From Saccharothrix sp. (GTDB lineage Bacteria; Actinomycetota; Actinomycetes; Mycobacteriales; Pseudonocardiaceae), in contig NZ_JAPSLK010000001.1 in assembly GCF_031180885.1 (NCBI RefSeq), positions 537,158 to 601,157 of the forward strand: DNA of 64,000 nt, in the 5' to 3' direction. Numbering within the stretch: position 1 is the first letter of the stretch; every line of letters begins with the position of its first letter. Positions 59,238 to 64,000 of the stretch are shown in pieces. The translations under genes were made by a program, and so were the position numbers. The notes below the pieces were generated by a model. It was not told the DNA's origin, did no database searches, and was given only the letters and a program-made list of their open reading frames with translations.

Positions 59238-60077
59238 ATGGCGGGACCAGGCATCATCGGGGGTGTGGAAAGACCTGGACTCGTGGCCTCGGACGTCGAC
59301 GGAACCCTGCTCAGCCCCCTGCACGGGGTGACCGAGCGCACGGCGGAGGCCGTGCGCCGGGTGGTCGCGGCGGGGGTGCCGTTCGTGCTGGCCACGGGCC
59401 GCCCACCGCGCTGGGTGCCGGAGGTCGCGCAGCAGGCCGGGCTGGACGGTTACGCGGTGTGCGCGAACGGCGCCGTGCTCTACCACCTGGGCCAGGACCG
59501 GGTGCTGTGGCAGCGCACCCTGGACCCGGTGCTGGTCCGCGACGTGATGGGCGAGCTGGACCGGGTGCTGCCGGGCGTGGCGTTCGCGGTCGAGCGGACG
59601 GGCCGGACGGCGTTCGACGACACCGTGGCGCAGTTCATCGCCGAGGACAGCTACGCGCACCCGTGGCCGGAAGGCCCGGAACCCAACGGCGACCGGTCCG
59701 GGATGCTGACCACGCCGGTGGTCAAGATCCTGTGCCGGCACCGCGAGATGACCAGCGCGGAGATGGCCGAGGCCGCCGCGCAGGTGCTGGACGGGCAGGT
59801 GGACGTGACGTTCTCCACCACGATGGGCCTGATCGAGCTGTCCGCGCCGGGCGTGACGAAGGTGACCGGGCTGGTCGACGTGGCCGAGCGGCTCGGGGTG
59901 GCCGCGGCGGACGTGGTGGCGTTCGGCGACATGCCCAACGACGTCGAGATGCTGACCTGGGCGGGTCACGGCGTGGCCATGGCCAACGCCCACCCCGACG
60001 CCCTGTCCGCCGCCGACGAGATCACCGCGCCCAACTCGGAGGACGGCGTGGCCCTGGTCCTGGAGCGCTGGTTCTAG
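59238..60077 (+). CDS. Cof-type HAD hydrolase
   Basis: A 279-residue HAD phosphatase with C2B cap. Motif I 'GLVASDVDGTLLSPLHG' has both Asp residues, motif II is 'FVLATGRPPRW', the conserved Lys is in 'TKVTGLVDVAERLG', and motif IV is 'VVAFGDMPNDVEMLTWAG' followed by 'GVAMANAHPDALSAADEI'. It dephosphorylates sugar phosphates or similar small molecules. ATG 59238 is used; GTG 59265 ('VERPGLVASDVDG') is a reasonable alternative closer to the conserved domain. Divergent from the LLM gene. Confidence 0.9.
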   Translation: MAGPGIIGGVERPGLVASDVDGTLLSPLHGVTERTAEAVRRVVAAGVPFVLATGRPPRWVPEVAQQAGLDGYAVCANGAVLYHLGQDRVLWQRTLDPVLVRDVMGELDRVLPGVAFAVERTGRTAFDDTVAQFIAEDSYAHPWPEGPEPNGDRSGMLTTPVVKILCRHREMTSAEMAEAAAQVLDGQVDVTFSTTMGLIELSAPGVTKVTGLVDVAERLGVAAADVVAFGDMPNDVEMLTWAGHGVAMANAHPDALSAADEITAPNSEDGVALVLERWF

Positions 60078-60221
60078 AGATTTCACGTGACGGTGACCGG
60101 GTCGTCACAACGAGGTCGGCAACCCTCGGCGGATCGCGGGCGTCCCTAGAGGTAGCGTGGTGCCCCGCGTTGCCGGCCGTAGGCACCGTAGCCAGGCGTT
60201 CGAAGGCGGAGAGACTGCTGC

Positions 60222-61319
60222 ATGATCCCCATCACTGTCGTTGACGTGGCCGCGGCCGAAGACCTCGTGCTGCAGGTGCTGCGGTCCGGAGCGATCGCCC
60301 AGGGACCGATGGTCAAGCGGTTCGAGGACGCCTTCAGCGGTGTCGCCGGCGTGCCGCACGCGGTGGCCGTGAACAACGGCACGACCGCGCTGGTCGCCTC
60401 CCTCCAGGTGCTCGACCTCCAGCCCGGCGACGAGGTGGTGACCTCGCCGTTCACCTTCGTCGCCACGCTCAACGCGATCCTGGAGGCCGGCGCCACCGCC
60501 CGGTTCGCCGACATCTCCGACGAGGACTTCAACCTCGACCCGGCCGAGGTCGAGGCGGCGATCACGCCCCGCACCAAGGTCCTCATGCCCGTCCACCTCT
60601 ACGGGCAGATGGCCGACATGGGCCGCCTGGTGCCGATCGCGGAGAACCATGGCCTGGCGCTGGTCGAGGACGCCGCGCAGGCCGTCGGCGCGACCTTCGA
60701 GGGTCGCCCGGCGGGCAGCTACGGCCTGGGCTGCTTCTCCCTCTACGCCACCAAGAACATCACCACGGCCGAGGGCGGCGTGATCACCACCGCCGACGAC
60801 ACCCTCGCCGACCGCCTGCGCGTCCTGCGCAACCAGGGCATGCGGCAGCGCTACCAGTACGAGGTCGCGGGCCACAACTACCGCATGACCGACGTGCACG
60901 CCGCGATCGGCATCCCGCAGCTGGAGCAGCTGGCCACCATCACCGAGGCCCGCCAGCGCAACGCCGAGGCGCTCACCAAGGGCCTCGACGGCGTCAAGGG
61001 CCTGCGCACGCCGCGCGTCCTGCCCGGCCGCACCCACGTGTGGCACCAGTACACCGTCCTGGTCACCGACGACGCCCCGATCAGCCGCGACGAGTTCGCC
61101 GCCAAGCTGACCGAGAAGGGCATCGGCAACGGGATCTACTACCCCAAGACCGTCTTCGACTACGACTGCTACCGGGACAACCCGAACGTCGTCGCGAGCG
61201 ACGTGCCGGTGGCCGAGCGGGTGGCGCGGCAGGCGCTGTCGCTGCCGGTGCACCCGAAGCTGACCGACGCCGAACTCGACACGATCATCGGCGCGGTGCG
61301 CGAGGTGCTGGGCGCATGA
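60222..61319 (+). CDS. DegT/DnrJ/EryC1/StrS-family sugar aminotransferase
   Basis: A 365-residue PLP enzyme. 'VAVNNGTTALVASLQVLDLQ', 'GDEVVTSPFTFVATLNAILE', 'ALVEDAAQAVGATFEGRPAG', the PLP-binding Lys in 'FSLYATKNITTAEGGVI', and 'GHNYRMTDVHAAIGIPQLEQ'. It transaminates a keto nucleotide sugar to the amino sugar. The paired Gfo/Idh/MocA gene overlaps its stop (ATGA); together such pairs oxidise then aminate C3 of UDP-sugars. ATG 60222 has GGAGAG upstream. A -10-like TAGCGT lies near 60152. Confidence 0.92.
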   Translation: MIPITVVDVAAAEDLVLQVLRSGAIAQGPMVKRFEDAFSGVAGVPHAVAVNNGTTALVASLQVLDLQPGDEVVTSPFTFVATLNAILEAGATARFADISDEDFNLDPAEVEAAITPRTKVLMPVHLYGQMADMGRLVPIAENHGLALVEDAAQAVGATFEGRPAGSYGLGCFSLYATKNITTAEGGVITTADDTLADRLRVLRNQGMRQRYQYEVAGHNYRMTDVHAAIGIPQLEQLATITEARQRNAEALTKGLDGVKGLRTPRVLPGRTHVWHQYTVLVTDDAPISRDEFAAKLTEKGIGNGIYYPKTVFDYDCYRDNPNVVASDVPVAERVARQALSLPVHPKLTDAELDTIIGAVREVLGA

Positions 61320-62278
61320 CACCGAAGGTCGCCCTCGTCGGCGTGGGCTCGATGGGTTCCCTGCACGCCCGCGTCACCAGCCAGAACGAGCGCTGCGAGC
61401 TGACCCGCGTGGTCGACCCGCGCGAGGACGTCGGCAAGCGGGTCGCCGACACCTACGGCGCGCGCTGGACGCCGGAGATCGGCGACCTGTCCGACGTGGA
61501 CGCGGTGATCGTGGCGTCCGCGACGGAGTCCCACTACGCGCTCGCGCTGGAGGTCCTCAACCAGGGCAAGCCGCTGCTGGTGGAGAAGCCGGTGTGCGCC
61601 GACCTCGCCGAGACCGAGGAGGTGCTGGCGCTCTCCGAGAAGCTGGGCATCCCGGTCATGTGCGGCCTGCTGGAGCGCTACAACCCGGCGGTCATGACCG
61701 CGCTGGAGCTGATCACCGAGCCGGTGTACGTGTCCGCGATCCGGCACTCGCCGTACGCGCCGCGCATCCGCACCGGTGTCGCGTGGGACCTGCTGGTCCA
61801 CGACGTCGACCTGGCGATCCGCTGCATGGGCGGCGCCGAGCCGCACGGCTTCTCCGCGGGCGTCGGCCAGTTCCACCCGTCGTCGGTGCCCGGCGCCGAG
61901 GACGTGGTGAACACCCTGCTCACCTTCCCGTCCGGCGCGATCGCGTCGGTGTCGGCGAGCCGCATCGGGCAGCGCAAGATCCGCTCGCTGTCCATCACCG
62001 AGCTGGACCGGCTGATCGAGGTCGACCTGCTCACCCGCAACATCACGATCTACCACCACGTGTCCCAGGACGCGGCCACGCCCGACGGCCGCGGCTACCG
62101 CCAGCAGGCGATCATCGAGATCCCCGAACTGGTCACCGCCCGCGAGCCGCTGGCGACCCAGCTCGACCGGTTCCTCGACCTGATCGACGGCCGCATCGAC
62201 GCCGACGCCGAGCGCGCGTCGATCCTGCCCTCCCACCGCGCGGTGGCCGCCGTGCGCGCGCAGTCGACCGCCGGCTGA
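61316..62278 (+). CDS. Gfo/Idh/MocA-family sugar oxidoreductase
   Basis: A 320-residue NAD(P)-dependent dehydrogenase. Rossmann motif 'KVALVGVGSMGSLHARV', 'DAVIVASATESHYALALEVL', the catalytic 'GKPLLVEKPVCADLAETEE' with EKP, and 'VAWDLLVHDVDLAIRCMG' with the active-site Asp/His. It probably oxidises a nucleotide-sugar hydroxyl (for instance C3 of a UDP-HexNAc derivative) to provide the keto substrate for the co-translated aminotransferase. ATGA overlap with the preceding gene. Confidence 0.92.
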   Translation: MTPKVALVGVGSMGSLHARVTSQNERCELTRVVDPREDVGKRVADTYGARWTPEIGDLSDVDAVIVASATESHYALALEVLNQGKPLLVEKPVCADLAETEEVLALSEKLGIPVMCGLLERYNPAVMTALELITEPVYVSAIRHSPYAPRIRTGVAWDLLVHDVDLAIRCMGGAEPHGFSAGVGQFHPSSVPGAEDVVNTLLTFPSGAIASVSASRIGQRKIRSLSITELDRLIEVDLLTRNITIYHHVSQDAATPDGRGYRQQAIIEIPELVTAREPLATQLDRFLDLIDGRIDADAERASILPSHRAVAAVRAQSTAG

Positions 62279-62304
62279 CGGTCCTTACCCGGGGGAAGAC
62301 CCTC

Positions 62305-64000
62305 ATGAGCGCATTGGTTGTCCTGGCCTACTGGGTGCCGGGACTGGTGATCGGTCTCGCGCTGCGGCTGAGAGGCTGGACGCTGGCCGCGGCGGCGCCG
62401 GTGCTGACGTTCGGGGGTGTCGCCCTCGGCACCTACGCGCTGGGGCGCACCGGCATCCCGTGGAACCTGCTCACGGTCGTGCTGTGGTTCCTGGTGCTGG
62501 CGGCCGTGGTCGGCGTGCCGACCTGGCTGGTCGCCCGCCGGCGTGCGCGGACCGAGGCGGCCGAAGCCGGCGATGGGGCCGCGGCCGGGCCGGTGGTCGC
62601 CAAGCGGCCCTTGCGGGACAACGTCGTCGTGCTGGTGGGCGTGGTGGCTGGCATGGCGGTCGGCGCGCTGACGTTCCTCAAGGGCATCAAGAGCCTGAAC
62701 ACGGTCAACCAGGACTGGGACGCCCCGTTCCACGGCAACGCCATCCGGTGGATCGCCGAGCACGAGACGTCGCTGCCCTCGGCGCTGGGCCAGATCGCGA
62801 ACCTGCCCGGCAAGGCGAACTACTTCTACCCCAACACCTACCACGCGCTGCTCGCCCCGCTGCTGGACAAGGTCGCGGCGATGCCGGAGCTGCTGAACCT
62901 GGCGGCCCTGTCGATGGTGCTGGCGTGGCCGCTGGGCGTGGCGGCGATGGCGCTGGCGTGGCGGGTGCCGCCGCTGGCCGCCGCGGCCGCCGCCGCGGTG
63001 TCGACGTGGTTCAGCGCGTTCCCGTACGACTCGCTGTGGCGCGGCCCGCTGTGGCCGTACGTGGCGGGCGTGGCGCTGGTGCCGGCGACGCTGGCGTTGA
63101 CGCGCAAGATCTTCACCGAGCGCGGCCTGGGCGGGCCGATCGCGGTGGCGCTGGCCATGGCGGGCCTGGTCGGCCTGCACACCAGCCTCGCGTTCGTGAT
63201 GGCGGTGTACGCGCTGATGCTGCTGGTGGCGCTGGTGGTGCGGCTGGAGCCGGTGGACTGGAAGGTCGCCCGGATCCCGCTGCTGCTGACCGCCGTGCTC
63301 GCCGTGCTGGCGGCGCTTCCGTTGGCACTGCCCGCGTTCGCCAACGCGGCGGGCGTGACGAGCGCCGGGTGGCCGGAGTTCGCGACGCCGTCCGAGGCGT
63401 TCGGGCAGCTGCTGCTGTGGTCGCCGACCGTGCCGTTCCCGCAGTGGTTCCTGGGCTTCGCGGCCCTGGCGGGCATCGTGCTGATGGTGCTGCACAAGCG
63501 GGTGCCGTGGGTGGTGGCCGCGTGGGTCGTGCTGGGCGGGCTCTACGCGGCGTGCGCCTCGATCAACAGCAAGCTGGTCGACACGCTGACCGGCCCGTTC
63601 TACAACGACGCCTGGCGGTTCGCGGCCCTGCTGCCGCTGGCCGGCGCGCTCGCGGTGGGCGAGCTGGTGTGGACGGTGGCGACCCGGATCGGCGAGAAGT
63701 CCGAGTCCCGGCTGGGCGCGCGGGCCGCGTTCGCCGTGCCGGTCGCGCTGGCCCTGGTCGGCCTGCTGGGGCTGGCCGTGCTGACCAAGGGCGCCTACCT
63801 GGGCCGCAACACCGAGCGCCTGGGCTACTCGAACCACGACTACTCGACGGTCACCCCCGGTGAGCGCGAGGCCTACCGGTGGCTCAAGGAGCACTCCGAC
63901 GGCAAGCCGGTGCTCAACGACATCGGCGACGGCTCGGTGTGGATGTACGCGCTGGCCGGGGTCAAGCCGGTCGAGTGGACCTTCTACGGGGCCGGCGAGG
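62305..64000 (+). CDS. Large polytopic membrane protein (DUF6541-like), cut by window end
   Basis: At least 565 residues from ATG 62305, incomplete at the 3' end. Twelve or more hydrophobic helices are visible. A periplasmic segment carries 'NQDWDAPFHGNAIRWIAEHE' and 'GKANYFYPNTYHALLAP', and later 'GPFYNDAWRFAALLPL'. The acidic residues in the first loop resemble the GT-C glycosyltransferase plan and the actinobacterial DUF6541 family. It is likely to act on lipid-linked sugars or on export of the glycan made by this locus. It starts 26 bp after the Gfo/Idh/MocA gene, so the three are probably one operon. Confidence 0.78.
   Translation, partial: MSALVVLAYWVPGLVIGLALRLRGWTLAAAAPVLTFGGVALGTYALGRTGIPWNLLTVVLWFLVLAAVVGVPTWLVARRRARTEAAEAGDGAAAGPVVAKRPLRDNVVVLVGVVAGMAVGALTFLKGIKSLNTVNQDWDAPFHGNAIRWIAEHETSLPSALGQIANLPGKANYFYPNTYHALLAPLLDKVAAMPELLNLAALSMVLAWPLGVAAMALAWRVPPLAAAAAAAVSTWFSAFPYDSLWRGPLWPYVAGVALVPATLALTRKIFTERGLGGPIAVALAMAGLVGLHTSLAFVMAVYALMLLVALVVRLEPVDWKVARIPLLLTAVLAVLAALPLALPAFANAAGVTSAGWPEFATPSEAFGQLLLWSPTVPFPQWFLGFAALAGIVLMVLHKRVPWVVAAWVVLGGLYAACASINSKLVDTLTGPFYNDAWRFAALLPLAGALAVGELVWTVATRIGEKSESRLGARAAFAVPVALALVGLLGLAVLTKGAYLGRNTERLGYSNHDYSTVTPGEREAYRWLKEHSDGKPVLNDIGDGSVWMYALAGVKPVEWTFYGAGE

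Overview
The DNA is very GC-rich (roughly 70% or more by eye). It has many GTG starts, 4-nt stop/start overlaps and several apparently leaderless promoters. Gene content (GPP34, DUF5682/DUF5691/SWIM, EACC1-caspase, fused CydDC, DevS/DevR-like signalling, 'septum formation' protein) points to a filamentous actinomycete, most likely Pseudonocardiales (Saccharothrix/Actinosynnema/Lentzea-like). The genus is an inference.

Region 1 (1-3.7 kb): a partial arginine deiminase gene runs leftward off the window. Next to it is a two-gene unit coding for an EACC1-type small protein and a caspase-like protease fused to a degenerate GroEL-like chaperonin. This looks like a biological-conflict (immunity/programmed-death) module.
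Region 2 (3.9-8.9 kb): GPP34, a secreted lipase-like hydrolase, a CPBP membrane protease, a DUF2470 gene with a DtxR/IdeR-type iron box, and two tandem paralogous small membrane proteins.
Region 3 (8.9-16.7 kb): a leftward MoxR/vWA operon read SWIM - DUF5691 - MoxR ATPase - DUF5682 - vWA, comparable in type to E. coli yehLMPQ.
Region 4 (16.8-20.8 kb): the homogentisate branch of tyrosine catabolism (hmgA divergent from an unknown gene, fahA and an IclR regulator), with a candidate IclR operator in the divergent promoter.
Region 5 (20.8-30.2 kb): a GDT1-type Mn/Ca exporter under a yybP-ykoY-like riboswitch, then cytochrome bd (cydAB), a fused CydDC transporter, a GAF histidine kinase and a DevR/DosR-like regulator. 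cydAB and cydDC carry the same paired DosR-like boxes at identical spacing, suggesting one hypoxia regulon.
Region 6 (30.3-36.6 kb): macro-domain protein, pheA, a histidine phosphatase, a zincin, the septum-formation protein, and a ygiB/ygiC/DUF350-type triad.
Region 7 (37.1-62.3 kb and beyond): a large surface-glycan locus. It holds HAD and methyltransferase genes, DUF2142 and GT2 membrane proteins, a flippase, two GT4 glycosyltransferases, UDP-GlcNAc 2-epimerase, a DegT aminotransferase, a Gfo/Idh/MocA oxidoreductase and a large membrane protein cut by the window end. serS sits inside it. Next to serS is a tightly overlapping six-gene unit (LpxA-like acyltransferase, ACP, SDR, AMP-ligase, LuxE, LuxC) that looks like a fatty-acyl reductase pathway without luciferase.

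Spacer DNA carries two dispersed repeat families (four copies of about 60-80 bp and two copies of 72 bp), a 53-bp inverted repeat, several minisatellites and clear hairpin terminators. I saw no tRNA, rRNA, CRISPR array, transposase or integrase.
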